From contig JBCCHD010000014.1 in NCBI GenBank assembly GCA_039028935.1, forward strand, positions 25,059-89,058: DNA of 64,000 nt. Direction: 5' to 3'. The translations under genes were made by a program, and so were the position numbers. This DNA is from Pseudomonadota bacterium (GTDB lineage Bacteria > Pseudomonadota > Gammaproteobacteria > Steroidobacterales > SZUA-146). The first letter of the stretch is position 1. Every line of letters starts with the position of its first letter. Under the pieces are notes generated by a model that did not search any database, was not told the DNA's origin, and saw nothing but the letters and a program-made list of their open reading frames with translations. This document shows, one piece after another, positions 45,778 to 55,271 of this stretch.

Positions 45778-47130
45778 TCACTTGCCGATACAAAAACGCG
45801 AAAAAATCTGACCGAGCAAGTCATCGCTGGTAAAACGGCCCGTGATTTCGCCCAGGCACTGCTGCGCCAGTCGCAATTCCTCAGCCATGATTTCGCCTGC
45901 CTTCATGTTGTAGAGCGCGTCTCGACCCAGCGCCATGTGCGCAAAGGCGCGCTCAATCGCGTGTATATGACGACGACGCGCAATGAGTTTGCCACCGTCG
46001 ACCGCACTGTATCCCATCACGTTCGCTAAATGGGCCTTGAGCGAATCAATACCGGCACCGGACTTGGCTGACACATACAGCATGGCGTCGCCCTGGTTAC
46101 CGGGCGGCGTATCAGGGGAAAGATCAATCTTGTTCACCACCCGTGTCACCGGCACACCGTCGGGGAGATTCTCCGTAAACGACGGCGCGTCAACGTCGCT
46201 GATGTCGCTGAGAACCAAGACGTGATCCGCGTGTTGGATTGCTTCCCGCGCACGCCGCATGCCTTCTTTCTCAATTTCATCATCCGAATCATGCAAACCC
46301 GCCGTATCGATCACCCTGAGCGGCATACCGTCCAAATGCAGATCCTCGCGCAACACGTCCCGTGTCGTGCCGGGTCGCGCCGTCACGATCGCCGCGTCAT
46401 AACCCGCCAATCGATTCAGTAAGCTGGACTTGCCGACGTTGGGCGGTCCGGCCAGTACAAGCACCATGCCATCGCGAAGAAGCTGGCCCTGCTGAGCGTC
46501 TTCTTGCAAATTGACAAACAATCGCTCAAGTGAAGAAATTCGTTGCTGCACTTCTTGATCGGCCAGAAAATCGACTTCTTCTTCGGGGAAATCAATCGCC
46601 GCTTCCACGTACATACGAAGCTCGGTGAGCGCAATCACCAGCATGCGTATCCGTTTGGCAAACTCGCCCGACAACGACCGCACGGCCGCCCGTGCAGCCT
46701 GCTGCGAGGCGCTGTCGATCAGGTCGCTGATCGCTTCGGCTTGAGTTAAATCGATTTTATTATTGAGAAACGCGCGCTTTGAAAACTCACCCGGCATCGC
46801 CAGTCGCGCGCCGAGGGCGATGCAGCTGTGTACGAGCATGTCCATCGGTACTGGCCCGCCATGACCGTGCAACTCCAACACATCCTCGCCGGTGAATGAA
46901 GCTGGCGCAGCAAAATACAACATGATGCCCTGATCGATTGCCTCGCCGACCGCATCTCGAAAGGTGGCGGCCGTTGCCACGCGTGCGGGCGGTACACGGC
47001 CACCGATCGCCTTGGCGATTTTTGCGGCTCGATCTCCGGATACGCGCACAATGCCGACGCCACCACGTCCTGGAGGTGTCGCCACTGCGACAATCGTGTC
47101 GTCGGTAAATGTTAAGCCTGCGTCAACCAT
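45778..47130 (-). CDS. mnmE: tRNA modification GTPase MnmE
   Basis: The 450-residue MnmE/TrmE, partner of MnmG in wobble uridine modification. The N-terminal folate-binding domain starts TIVAVATPPGRGGVGIVRVS, the central G domain has VLVLAGPPNVGKSSLLNRL, DTAGLHDSDDE and VVNKID, and the protein ends LLGQIFSRFCIGK, whose Cys is the conserved catalytic residue. All features are standard. It is convergent with the diguanylate cyclase gene, whose stop lies 18 bases away, and divergent from the hydrolase-OsmC gene. Confidence 0.98.
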   Translation of the reverse strand: MVDAGLTFTDDTIVAVATPPGRGGVGIVRVSGDRAAKIAKAIGGRVPPARVATAATFRDAVGEAIDQGIMLYFAAPASFTGEDVLELHGHGGPVPMDMLVHSCIALGARLAMPGEFSKRAFLNNKIDLTQAEAISDLIDSASQQAARAAVRSLSGEFAKRIRMLVIALTELRMYVEAAIDFPEEEVDFLADQEVQQRISSLERLFVNLQEDAQQGQLLRDGMVLVLAGPPNVGKSSLLNRLAGYDAAIVTARPGTTRDVLREDLHLDGMPLRVIDTAGLHDSDDEIEKEGMRRAREAIQHADHVLVLSDISDVDAPSFTENLPDGVPVTRVVNKIDLSPDTPPGNQGDAMLYVSAKSGAGIDSLKAHLANVMGYSAVDGGKLIARRRHIHAIERAFAHMALGRDALYNMKAGEIMAEELRLAQQCLGEITGRFTSDDLLGQIFSRFCIGK

Positions 47131-47180
47131 TCGCGGTATTGTAAAGCGCTCGGTCTAATCCGTCACTTGAAGGAGACATT

Positions 47181-48389
47181 GTGAGCACACAGACGGTGAG
47201 TTTTACCAACCGCTCCGGCGACACCCTGGCCGGCCGCCTCATCACCCCAATCACAGGTGAGACCAAGGCGTATGCACTGTTTGCCCATTGCTTTACCTGC
47301 ACCAAGAATCTTGCGGCTACCCGCAATATTGCGCGCGCGCTCGCTGAGGCCGGTATCGCCACACTGATTTTCGATTTCACGGGACTTGGCAACAGCGAAG
47401 GGGAATTCGCTGACACGAACTTTTCCTCCAACGTCGACGACCTGGTCGCCGCCGCCGACTTTTTAGCCGCGCATTTCGACGCACCTCGATTACTCGCCGG
47501 TCATTCGTTGGGTGGTACGGCAGTACTAAAAGCCGCCGCTCGAATTGATTCTGCGCTTGCCGTGGCGTCTATCGGTTCACCGTCAGAACCTGCCCATGTG
47601 GCCAAGCTCATGACCAGCAAACGCGACGAAATACAACAACACGGCGTAGCCAATGTGACATTGGGTGGGCGTCCGTTCACGATCAAGCGCCAATTTTTAG
47701 ACGATATCGAACATCAATCTGCGCTCGACGCCGTCGCGCACCTTCGCAAGGCTTTACTGGTCATGCATGCGCCGCTCGATGACACCGTCGAAATCAGCAA
47801 CGCGACCGACATTTTCAAAGCGGCGAAACACCCCAAGAGCTTTGTGAGCCTTGATAACGCGGATCATTTGCTCACGCGCCGCGAAGATTCCGAGTACGTC
47901 GGCAAAATGATCGCGGCGTGGGCGACACGGTTTTTATCCCTCGAACCCGAGCAATCGTCCTATCCTCAGGAAGGCATGCATGGCGCCGCCGCCCGCACGC
48001 GCGCCGACGGATTTAAAACGCATTTGAACGTGGGTGGTCACCCGATGCTGGCCGACGAACCCGTGACAGTCGGTGGCACCAACACGGGACCCGCGCCGTT
48101 CGATCTATTGAGTTCATCGTTGGCGGCCTGCACGACGATGACCCTCAAAATGTATGCCGAGCGCAAACAATGGCCGCTCGAGTCCTCCACTTGTCATGTG
48201 ACCCATCGCAAGGAGAAGTCCGATTCCGCCGACGCCAAGCCCATCGATGTGTTTGACCGGATATTAACCCTCGATGGCGACTTATCCGAGACGCAACGCG
48301 CGCGAATGCTGGAAATCGCCAACCGCTGCCCGGTGCATCGGACGCTGCACAATACGATTGACGTACGCACGACATTAACCGATGCCTGA
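47181..48389 (+). CDS. Alpha/beta hydrolase-OsmC fusion protein
   Basis: A 402-residue two-domain protein. The GTG start at 47181 has AAGGAG five bases upstream. Residues of roughly 1-255 form a hydrolase with the elbow LLAGHSLGGTAVLKAAAR, and the rest is an OsmC/Ohr peroxidase-like domain with the two redox cysteines in LAACTTMTLKMYAERKQWPL and NRCPVHRTLHNTI. This fusion occurs in many proteobacteria; it may release a peroxidised substrate and reduce it, but direct evidence is scarce. The gene ends just before a bidirectional terminator shared with mscL. Confidence 0.92.
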   Translation: MSTQTVSFTNRSGDTLAGRLITPITGETKAYALFAHCFTCTKNLAATRNIARALAEAGIATLIFDFTGLGNSEGEFADTNFSSNVDDLVAAADFLAAHFDAPRLLAGHSLGGTAVLKAAARIDSALAVASIGSPSEPAHVAKLMTSKRDEIQQHGVANVTLGGRPFTIKRQFLDDIEHQSALDAVAHLRKALLVMHAPLDDTVEISNATDIFKAAKHPKSFVSLDNADHLLTRREDSEYVGKMIAAWATRFLSLEPEQSSYPQEGMHGAAARTRADGFKTHLNVGGHPMLADEPVTVGGTNTGPAPFDLLSSSLAACTTMTLKMYAERKQWPLESSTCHVTHRKEKSDSADAKPIDVFDRILTLDGDLSETQRARMLEIANRCPVHRTLHNTIDVRTTLTDA

Positions 48390-48430
48390 GTCGTCGCCAC
48401 CGTTGGCGCGTTATCGAGTCGCTCAGACAC

Positions 48431-48464
48431 AAAAAAGCCGGCTGTCGAAACAGCCGGCTTTTTT
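48431..48464. terminator. Bidirectional terminator between OsmC fusion and mscL
   Basis: AAAAAAGCCGGCTGT, loop CGAA and ACAGCCGGCTTTTTT form a perfect stem with T-tracts on both strands. It can end the plus-strand hydrolase-OsmC transcript and the minus-strand mscL transcript, whose stop codons lie 42 and 15 bases away. Confidence 0.95.
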
Positions 48465-48478
48465 GCGAACTACATGGC

Positions 48479-48895
48479 TTATTGCTTTTTAAGCAAATCG
48501 CGAATTTCCGCCAATAACACTTCGTTGGCCGGTGGCGCCGGTGGTGGTGCTTCCTCTTCTTTTTTCTTAGCGCTATTAATCGCTTTGACAACCAAGAAAA
48601 TAGCGAAGGCAATAATCACAAAATCGACGACGGTTTGGATGAAATTGCCATGGCGCAATACCGATGCCCCAGCCTCTTCGGCCGCAGCCAGGGTGTCGTA
48701 GTTTTCGGCGCTGAGGTTGATGAACTTCGACGTAAAGTCGACACCTCCCAACAGCTTACCGATCAACGGCATCAATACGTCACCGACGAACGAGGCAACG
48801 ATCTTGCCAAACGCGCCACCGAGCACAATCCCGATTGCCATATCCATCACATTGCCACGCATGGCAAAATCTTTAAATTCACTCATCATACCCAC
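48479..48895 (-). CDS. mscL: Large-conductance mechanosensitive channel
   Basis: The 138-residue MscL channel, which opens under membrane tension to protect the cell from hypo-osmotic shock. It begins [20 protein letters not shown] with the amphipathic N-terminal helix, has two membrane helices ([20 protein letters not shown] and [17 protein letters not shown]) and a C-terminal helix ending [18 protein letters not shown] at 48895 with GGAGG eight bases upstream is the likely start. Between TM2 and the C-terminal bundle there is a Glu/Pro linker [11 protein letters not shown]. Length is typical. Confidence 0.97.
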   Translation of the reverse strand: MGMMSEFKDFAMRGNVMDMAIGIVLGGAFGKIVASFVGDVLMPLIGKLLGGVDFTSKFINLSAENYDTLAAAEEAGASVLRHGNFIQTVVDFVIIAFAIFLVVKAINSAKKKEEEAPPPAPPANEVLLAEIRDLLKKQ

Positions 48896-49094
48896 GAGCT
48901 GTTCCTCCCGTTTAATTACTGTGATGCGGGCGGCGGACTCCCTGTGTGCACACCCGACCGAGTATCAGAGCTCCACTTCACTCCGATGGCCCGGAATTGT
49001 ACATAATTTGGGGGGTCAACGCGTAGTTGCTGAACAGGTTTATCCTGCTGCATGGCGATTGATTGTCGGATATCGAATGAATATGCCGTGTTTT

Positions 49095-49436
49095 TCAACA
49101 CAATCGCGCGCCGTTAGGCACGTCGCGCTCAGGTTGCGCGAGCACGATCGCGCCATCCGCATCGGCAAAACCGGTAACAAGACACTCTGACATCAACGGA
49201 CCGATTTGCTTCGGCGGAAAATTAACCACAGCGATCACCTGGCGCCCGACTAAATCGTCGGGGGTGTACAACTGAGTGATCTGCGCGCTGGATTTGCGCT
49301 TGCCGATTTTGTCGCCAAAATCGATGTGCAAAATCCACGCGGGTCGACGCGCTTCTGGAAACGCCTTCACCTCAATGACTGTGCCAACGCACAGTGCGAT
49401 TTTTTCAAAATCGTGCCAGGCAATCGTGTCGGTCAT
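49095..49436 (-). CDS. CsaA/YgjH-type tRNA-binding protein
   Basis: A 113-residue protein made of a single OB-fold tRNA-binding domain (like the C-terminal domain of MetRS). The start at 49436 has GGGAG five bases before the ATG. The segment IALCVGTVIEVKAFPEARRP and the later VIAVVNFPPKQIGPLMSECL VTGF region are diagnostic. Bacillus CsaA has been called a secretion chaperone and the E. coli homologue YgjH binds tRNA; the physiological role is not settled. It is a single-gene unit. Confidence 0.88.
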   Translation of the reverse strand: MTDTIAWHDFEKIALCVGTVIEVKAFPEARRPAWILHIDFGDKIGKRKSSAQITQLYTPDDLVGRQVIAVVNFPPKQIGPLMSECLVTGFADADGAIVLAQPERDVPNGARLC

Positions 49437-49722
49437 ATCCACTCCCTCATCATAAGCCAAATATCCAGTCGTTCGACTGAGCGTCGCGCGGCGACGTCCC
49501 AAATGCATCGTTCAAGGCCACTAAGGCGATTTATTCACGGTGGGTCACCACCCAGTCGAGTGTTCGTTTCACACGCGACTGCGGTGTGGCAGTTTAGCCA
49601 CTCATCGGCCCAAAAAGCTAAGAACCCTGAGCGGGTCAGACACACTTTATTAGACGTCGCGCACACAGACGGCGTCTGTTTCGCCGTATACTACCTGCTC
49701 TTTTCACGGATGGTTAAGCCGC

Positions 49723-51333
49723 GTGACCGCATTTCGCACTTGGATCGTGATGCTCGCCTTTGTCAGTCACCTTCCGGTGGCGGCCTGGCCAACCCTGGCG
49801 GAACTCGAAGCGCGGGGCGCACACATCGGCCAAATCGACATCCAGCGACACAACGTGTTTGAGTCCCCCGATAAGGGAAACGGCAAAGCCCTTCACCACT
49901 TGGCTAATCGCCTTCATATTGTCACACGCGAAAACGTCATTCGTTCACAGATTTTGTTTGCGCCAGGCGACGCACTTAACCTGACGACTATCCGAGAGAC
50001 CGAGCGCATTCTGCGAAACAACCGCTACCTGTTCGACGCACGTGTGTCAGTAAAACAGGTGGCGAATGGCGTGGTCGACTTACTCGTCACTACGCGCGAC
50101 ATCTGGACACTGACACCGGAAATCGATTTTTCAAAAACCGGTGGCGATACGTTCTACACGCTGGGCATTGAAGATGACAACCTGCTGGGCACGGGCGCAA
50201 GCCTCACGCTCTCGCGCGCGGAGGAGCTTGAGCGAACATCAAACCTCCTCTTGTATAGCAATAATAACTTTCTGCTTAACCGACTGCGCTTTAATCTCGG
50301 CATCGTGAACAGCGATGATGGCGGCGCGTTTTCACTGGGCCTAAGTCAGCCATTTTTTTCGCTGGACAGTCGTCGCGCGCAAGGCGGCAGCCTTAACTAT
50401 TTCGAGGGCTCACGTCTGTGGTATCGAAACGGCGACGACATCGCCGAGTTTCAGCAACTCTCAAATCAGTTTAACCTCTTCAAAGGCTGGTCCAGAGGCC
50501 GGGAAAACGGTTGGGTGCGTCGACTGACCGCCGGCGTTACCGGTGATCGCACGCGATTCGCGTTGTCTGACGACCCCCAACTGGCGATCGCGCGACCGGC
50601 AGACCGAGAATTTTACTACCCGTACGTGTCGCTCAATGTACTCGAAGACAACTTCGTGACCACTCAGAATTTTCAGAGCATTGAACGCACAGAAGATGTC
50701 TATTTGGGTACTCAGTACTCATTGCTGTTCGGCTACGCGCCCCAATTGTTAGGATCGGATCGTGACGCCGTGTTTTTGGGCGCAAACGCCTCTCGCAGCA
50801 TCGGCTCACCGGACACCGTCCTATGGCAAATTGGAACAAACCTCAATACGCGCATCGAGTCCGGGCGACCTCAGAATTTGCGCGCCAATGGGTTTGTCAG
50901 TTTCAGCGTGCGTCAATCGGATAAGTGGCGATTTTTCTCTCGCTTTAGCGCCACTCATTCCGAGCGACCCGACTTGGAAGACTTTACAGTGCTCGGCGGC
51001 TCATCGGGACTGCGCGGTTACCCTACGCGTTTTCGCAACGGACGGGGCCGCGCAGTCCTAACCGTAGAACAACGTTACTACAGCACGTTTTACCCGCTGC
51101 GTATATTCCGCGTCGGCGGTGCGATATTTGCCGATGTAGGACAAGTGTGGGGCGAAAATATTCTAGGTGAAACCAACGATGATCTGTTGGTGAATGCCGG
51201 CGTCGGTCTACGCTTGGCCAGTCAGCGCGGCGGCAGCAATAAAGTCATACACATTGACCTAGCCTTTCCACTAACCAGCAAAGAAGGGATCGACAGCATG
51301 CAGCTGGTGATCGAAGCGAAACAAGGTTTTTAG
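49723..51333 (+). CDS. BamA/TamA-family outer-membrane protein
   Basis: A 536-residue outer-membrane protein. The GTG start gives a signal peptide (MTAFRTWIVMLAFVSHLPVA). After about 100 residues containing one POTRA-like domain (IRETERILRNNRYLFDARVS) comes a 16-strand barrel-like region of alternating residues. The conserved loop-6 motif appears as GSSGLRGYPTRFRNGRG, a relative of the VRGF signature in BamA. The protein ends EAKQGF with the C-terminal aromatic. It has far fewer POTRA domains than BamA or TamA, so it is a specialised member, possibly for lipid or protein translocation. Its stop codon overlaps by four bases the convergent stop of the next gene. Confidence 0.87.
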   Translation: MTAFRTWIVMLAFVSHLPVAAWPTLAELEARGAHIGQIDIQRHNVFESPDKGNGKALHHLANRLHIVTRENVIRSQILFAPGDALNLTTIRETERILRNNRYLFDARVSVKQVANGVVDLLVTTRDIWTLTPEIDFSKTGGDTFYTLGIEDDNLLGTGASLTLSRAEELERTSNLLLYSNNNFLLNRLRFNLGIVNSDDGGAFSLGLSQPFFSLDSRRAQGGSLNYFEGSRLWYRNGDDIAEFQQLSNQFNLFKGWSRGRENGWVRRLTAGVTGDRTRFALSDDPQLAIARPADREFYYPYVSLNVLEDNFVTTQNFQSIERTEDVYLGTQYSLLFGYAPQLLGSDRDAVFLGANASRSIGSPDTVLWQIGTNLNTRIESGRPQNLRANGFVSFSVRQSDKWRFFSRFSATHSERPDLEDFTVLGGSSGLRGYPTRFRNGRGRAVLTVEQRYYSTFYPLRIFRVGGAIFADVGQVWGENILGETNDDLLVNAGVGLRLASQRGGSNKVIHIDLAFPLTSKEGIDSMQLVIEAKQGF

Positions 51334-53504
51334 TCTTGCCCAAACGCGCCGGGCCCCGGCGCTTGTAAAAAGAAGCTACTGAGGATGGCCAAATCGACAA
51401 AGTTCACGCTGCCGTCGCCGCTAAAATCAGCGGGCACGTCGGTCGTCAAAAAACTCGCTTGAAATTGCTGCACATCGATAAAGTTCACAACCCCATCATT
51501 GTTTAAGTCGGGGTCGCATCGATTACCAAACCCGTCCGCATCCGGATCGAGCTGCTGAGGGTTCGCAAGCGCTCGGCAGTTGTCTAGGTGATCGAAAACG
51601 CCGTCGCCGTCCGAGTCCACATTCTGATAAACATGCACGATCTGATTCGCTGCAAAGGGTCCGACGGTTTGTTCTTGGCCACCCGGCCAGCGAATAAAAA
51701 TCTGGTCGACCGTCGAGTTGTCCGCTAAACCAAAATGCATGCGCTGATCATCTTGAGCAAAGCGCTTGGTGCCGTTGTCTTGCAGCATGCTCTGAGTCTT
51801 ACCACCGGCAGTGATCTCGACCCACGCTCCAACTGCATCGCGATTTACTGTCACACCTTCGAGATCAACATGTATCCAGTTGTTGCCGTTATCGGCACTG
51901 TTTTCAAACAGCTCTGTCTCGCCTGTCGCGAAGGGTAGGTCGCCCATGCCGTTCGCCACCAAAATATCCATGAAACCATCGTTGTTGTAGTCCGCCACCG
52001 TCACAACGTCGGTTCGGCCTTCAATCGTACCTGCCGCACCGGCACTGTTGGGCACTTCCGTAAAGCTACCGGTGCCATCGTTTTCCAGCAGCACGTTGGT
52101 CCGATTGACCGCGCCACTTGAACAGCCCATATACACATCGAGGTCCATGTCGTTATCAAAATCGGCCGTGGCGATTGAGCGGCACGAGTACTCGTTCTGA
52201 AGACCGAAGGCGAAAGGGAAACTCTCGTAACCTTGGGGCGATTGATTAAATTTAACTGCCGTGAGATCACCTTGATCTGACGTAAAGCCCAAGGTTTGAA
52301 CGTTAGTAATTGGATTCTGAGCGACGACGTGCACATTGGCTCGCAACCGGTTCGTAATCGCAAATACCCAATGCTGCTCGAGCTCATCAAAGTGAATATA
52401 AAGCTGCGATACGGTCAGCAAATGAAGCGCCGTGCCGATAACCGATTCATCGGTTGGATCCAAAATAAACGTATAGTCATCTGGGGCTATTTCGGTTGGG
52501 CCAATGTTGATCGCCGTACGCGCAACATTGAAGTCTGGACCAACCGTCACCTCGATCGGCCCTTCCGCTTCAAACGTAAAACTCAACTCCCCAAAGGACT
52601 GGCCGAAAACGCGCGCGCGCAAATCGGTGCTGGAGACCAGTTCAACTTCGTTAAAATCGACATGACGAACAAAGAACAACTCTTGATCGAGATTGCCGTC
52701 GAAGTCATCTGCCTGGAAATCACCCACCGACGCCACATTAGGCAACCCTGTAGCCTGTTCGATCGAGAAAAACGGCGCCTGAGAGATGTTGTAGAAACCT
52801 TCTGGAAACCCAAACACGGTGTGCACAAGCATCGCCGGTTCAGGTTGTATGTTGACCTGCACCAACCCCAAAAAGCTGTTACTCAAATTCGTCGTGAAGT
52901 TGAGATTATCATTGTCGAACACGAAACCCGCATCAACCCCTTGCCGCGTATAAATTGAGGTGGGCGCCTGATCATCGGGCCGAGGCCAGTTAGCAAAGCC
53001 AACATCAAGTAGCCCATCCATATTCCAATCGAGCCAAGTCACCATTCGACCGCGCGACAGCGGATTATCCAAGCCAAATTCCGCCGCCCGATCAACGAAG
53101 GCGCCATCCTCATAGACCAAGAGCCTATTCGGTGCCGAGCCAATCCCACCAACTGAACCCACGACGAACAGCAGATCGCGATCGCCGTCATTATCAAAAT
53201 CGCCCCAAGCGCCGCCATGAACGTCGCCGGTGAGGTCGCCGGTCACCTGTCCATTCATGTCCTGAAACATCTGCCCATTTACGTTTCGGTAGATACGGGT
53301 ATCTCGGCCATGATTACTGACATAAACATCAACAAACCCATCTCGATCAAAATCTCCCCACGAATGACCGAAGGTTTGCCCGGCATAGCTTAGGCCCACA
53401 TCGCCGGCAACGTCCGTAAAGCTAATATCCATCGCCTGAGCAAATGACATGACCATAAGAACAGCGACAGCCAGACTAAAACGCGTAGTTAGTTGCATAT
53501 CCAT
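51330..53504 (-). CDS. Secreted CRTAC/ASPIC-UnbV protein with dockerin-like C-terminus
   Basis: A secreted protein of about 724 residues (signal LAVAVLMVMSFAQA after MDMQLTTRFS; the ATGs at 53504 and 53498 are both possible). The body has FG-GAP/VCBS propeller repeats (for example SHGRDTRIYRNVNGQMF and YNNDGFMDILVANGMGDLPF), followed by an ASPIC-UnbV domain (WVEITAGGKTQSML). The end has a thrombospondin type 3-like stretch DNCRALANPQQLDPDADGFG, two dockerin-like EF-hand loops (LNNDGVVNFIDVQQF and FSGDGSVNFVDLAILSSFF) and the tail APGPGAFGQD. The propeller is probably extracellular and calcium-bound. The C-terminal module is shared with three other proteins in this window. Confidence 0.85.
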   Translation of the reverse strand: MDMQLTTRFSLAVAVLMVMSFAQAMDISFTDVAGDVGLSYAGQTFGHSWGDFDRDGFVDVYVSNHGRDTRIYRNVNGQMFQDMNGQVTGDLTGDVHGGAWGDFDNDGDRDLLFVVGSVGGIGSAPNRLLVYEDGAFVDRAAEFGLDNPLSRGRMVTWLDWNMDGLLDVGFANWPRPDDQAPTSIYTRQGVDAGFVFDNDNLNFTTNLSNSFLGLVQVNIQPEPAMLVHTVFGFPEGFYNISQAPFFSIEQATGLPNVASVGDFQADDFDGNLDQELFFVRHVDFNEVELVSSTDLRARVFGQSFGELSFTFEAEGPIEVTVGPDFNVARTAINIGPTEIAPDDYTFILDPTDESVIGTALHLLTVSQLYIHFDELEQHWVFAITNRLRANVHVVAQNPITNVQTLGFTSDQGDLTAVKFNQSPQGYESFPFAFGLQNEYSCRSIATADFDNDMDLDVYMGCSSGAVNRTNVLLENDGTGSFTEVPNSAGAAGTIEGRTDVVTVADYNNDGFMDILVANGMGDLPFATGETELFENSADNGNNWIHVDLEGVTVNRDAVGAWVEITAGGKTQSMLQDNGTKRFAQDDQRMHFGLADNSTVDQIFIRWPGGQEQTVGPFAANQIVHVYQNVDSDGDGVFDHLDNCRALANPQQLDPDADGFGNRCDPDLNNDGVVNFIDVQQFQASFLTTDVPADFSGDGSVNFVDLAILSSFFLQAPGPGAFGQD

Positions 53505-53804
53505 CTCAACGTATATCGACAGTCTCGTCTTCGTTTCAACGGCGCGTAACAACGCTCGGTTGAATGACGATGTTATTCGACAGCAATACCAAGGTTCAGG
53601 CTACTGCGTTTCGCCCCTCAAGATCAATGCAATGAGCGTTTAAATTCAGTGATGCCAGGCTGCAACGTGGCAAAGATGTCATAACCACGCAACACCGCAG
53701 CCAAAAACGGTGTTGGCCATGCGATTTATGTTAACTCTGGGCGACTCGTGTGGTTATCGCGCGGCTTGCCGTCGACTGCTGAGTCGAGGGGTTGGGCGTT
53801 TTAA
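53505..53804. other. Non-coding stretch upstream of the CRTAC-like gene
   Basis: About 300 bases lie between the stop of the PAP2 gene and the start of the CRTAC-like gene, both on the minus strand. I see no terminator-like stem with a T-tract and no convincing promoter. Nothing else of note was found. Confidence 0.45.
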
Positions 53805-54623
53805 TTAGGCACCGATTTCACTATGCACCAGCTTGCGCACAATCCAACGCGCGACAAGCCAAGCGAGAATGCCAATTGCTAGCCCCTGAATCGCGCCAAG
53901 CGTGACATCCAGTGGGCGGTGCGCATTGAGGAACACGCGCGAGTAACTCACCATCACGGCCCAAGGTATGAGCAAATAAAACAGCAGATGACGACGGGTG
54001 CTCACAAACGATGTTGCAAAGAACACAAAAAACGTGGCGATGAAAAAGCTCGCAAAGGCGTGCCCGGAAGGCAACGAGTAGCCAGGCTCACTTACCCAGT
54101 GTTGTCCGATCGCCTTAGGCACGTCGGTTCCGAGCGCATTGATCGCCGACTGCATGAAGCGGGCACGATCTGTCGCCAACTCACGAGCGTGATAGGCGTC
54201 GACCGAAAATCCCGCCTCACTGCTGGCCTGTTGAGTCGCCAACCACACAACGTTGGGTCGGGGCGATTCGAATATCGGTTTGATTGTGTTTTCATTCACC
54301 ATCGCACCGCCCGCCGCAAAAATAATAACGGCACCGATCAACGCGACGGCTTCTTTAATCCGATATTGACTCGACAATCGTCGCCGCGTGGCTAAAAGCG
54401 CCACGCATAACACGGTGATCAATCCCGCGCCGGCCGTTTTTACTGAATCCGACAGCGCGATAACAGGCGCGGTCAACTCACCGTACTGCTGTACCCAAGC
54501 GGCACCTCCATACGGTGGTAATAGAAAACTGGTGGCGACGAGGAGCACGCCAAGAATCATGGGCCAAAGCGCCTTTGACTGAATCTCATGCGGCGAGGCT
54601 TCGTAATACTTATAGTCGGTCAT
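53805..54623 (-). CDS. PAP2-family membrane phosphatase
   Basis: A 272-residue membrane phosphatase. The start at 54623 (MTDYKYYEASPHEIQ) avoids overlap with the next gene. The acid phosphatase signature is split into the usual parts: KPIFESPRPNVVWL (first motif in a variant form), LPSGHAFASFFIATFFVFFA (second) and SYSRVFLNAHRPLDVTLGA (third). Five or six membrane helices are evident. It could act on undecaprenyl pyrophosphate or phosphatidate; the substrate is unknown. It follows the DNA glycosylase gene on the same strand. Confidence 0.87.
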   Translation of the reverse strand: MTDYKYYEASPHEIQSKALWPMILGVLLVATSFLLPPYGGAAWVQQYGELTAPVIALSDSVKTAGAGLITVLCVALLATRRRLSSQYRIKEAVALIGAVIIFAAGGAMVNENTIKPIFESPRPNVVWLATQQASSEAGFSVDAYHARELATDRARFMQSAINALGTDVPKAIGQHWVSEPGYSLPSGHAFASFFIATFFVFFATSFVSTRRHLLFYLLIPWAVMVSYSRVFLNAHRPLDVTLGAIQGLAIGILAWLVARWIVRKLVHSEIGA

Positions 54624-54708
54624 GCGCGGATTGTACAAACTCTGTGACGGATTAACCAACTCGCGGTCGCCCAATAATTGGCGCCGCGACAGTATCGAAA
54701 GCCGCTGA

Positions 54709-55224
54709 CTACGAAACCAACGCCGCGCCAACCGCTGCCCAATCTGCACTTTTTTCTGATATCGAATAGCGCGCATTCGCTGGACTTGTCGACAACAGCT
54801 GTTGCGTCATCAATTGGGCGTACGATTCACTCAACATCGGTATTACCCGACGCCGATATTCGCTGGCGGCCTTCGCACCGTTGAAAAACACAGCATGAAC
54901 GTCCGTATGGTCTGCATAGAACCGTTCAAAGTCGTTCACGGCAATGGTGTCGCCGTTTATATCGGCATCGAGGCTGCCGGGCCGCTCGCAGGAATGAATG
55001 ACATCCCATACCGCGATGCGCGCCGCCAGCAGCCCGGCCACGCGCCGCGTATACGGTTCGGTGGCCGCCACGCCCGTAAACCGCTGCACGATACGCCAAA
55101 ATGCGTTCTGCTGGTGCGCGTAGTATTGCTGTTCGGTCAATGAGCGACGGCCGGGCATTGAGCCCAAAATCAGTACCCGAGCGTCCGTTCGCGCGATGGG
55201 TGCAAAGGCGACCTCTGCATTCAT
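54709..55224 (-). CDS. Hypoxanthine-DNA glycosylase (UDG superfamily)
   Basis: A 171-residue DNA repair enzyme of the uracil-DNA glycosylase superfamily, family 6, which removes deaminated adenine. The N-terminal signature is VLILGSMPGRRSLTEQQYYA HQQNAFWRI, whose QYYAHxxNAFW part is typical of this family, and a later conserved part is HAVFFNGAKAASEYRRR. The end resembles the usual motif (LSTSPANARYS). The usual length is matched. It lies between the acetyltransferase and PAP2 genes, all on one strand. Confidence 0.85.
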   Translation of the reverse strand: MNAEVAFAPIARTDARVLILGSMPGRRSLTEQQYYAHQQNAFWRIVQRFTGVAATEPYTRRVAGLLAARIAVWDVIHSCERPGSLDADINGDTIAVNDFERFYADHTDVHAVFFNGAKAASEYRRRVIPMLSESYAQLMTQQLLSTSPANARYSISEKSADWAAVGAALVS

Positions 55225-55271
55225 GTGTTCACCCTGTTGGCCGCCCGTACCGTCAATCTAGTTCGATCGAG

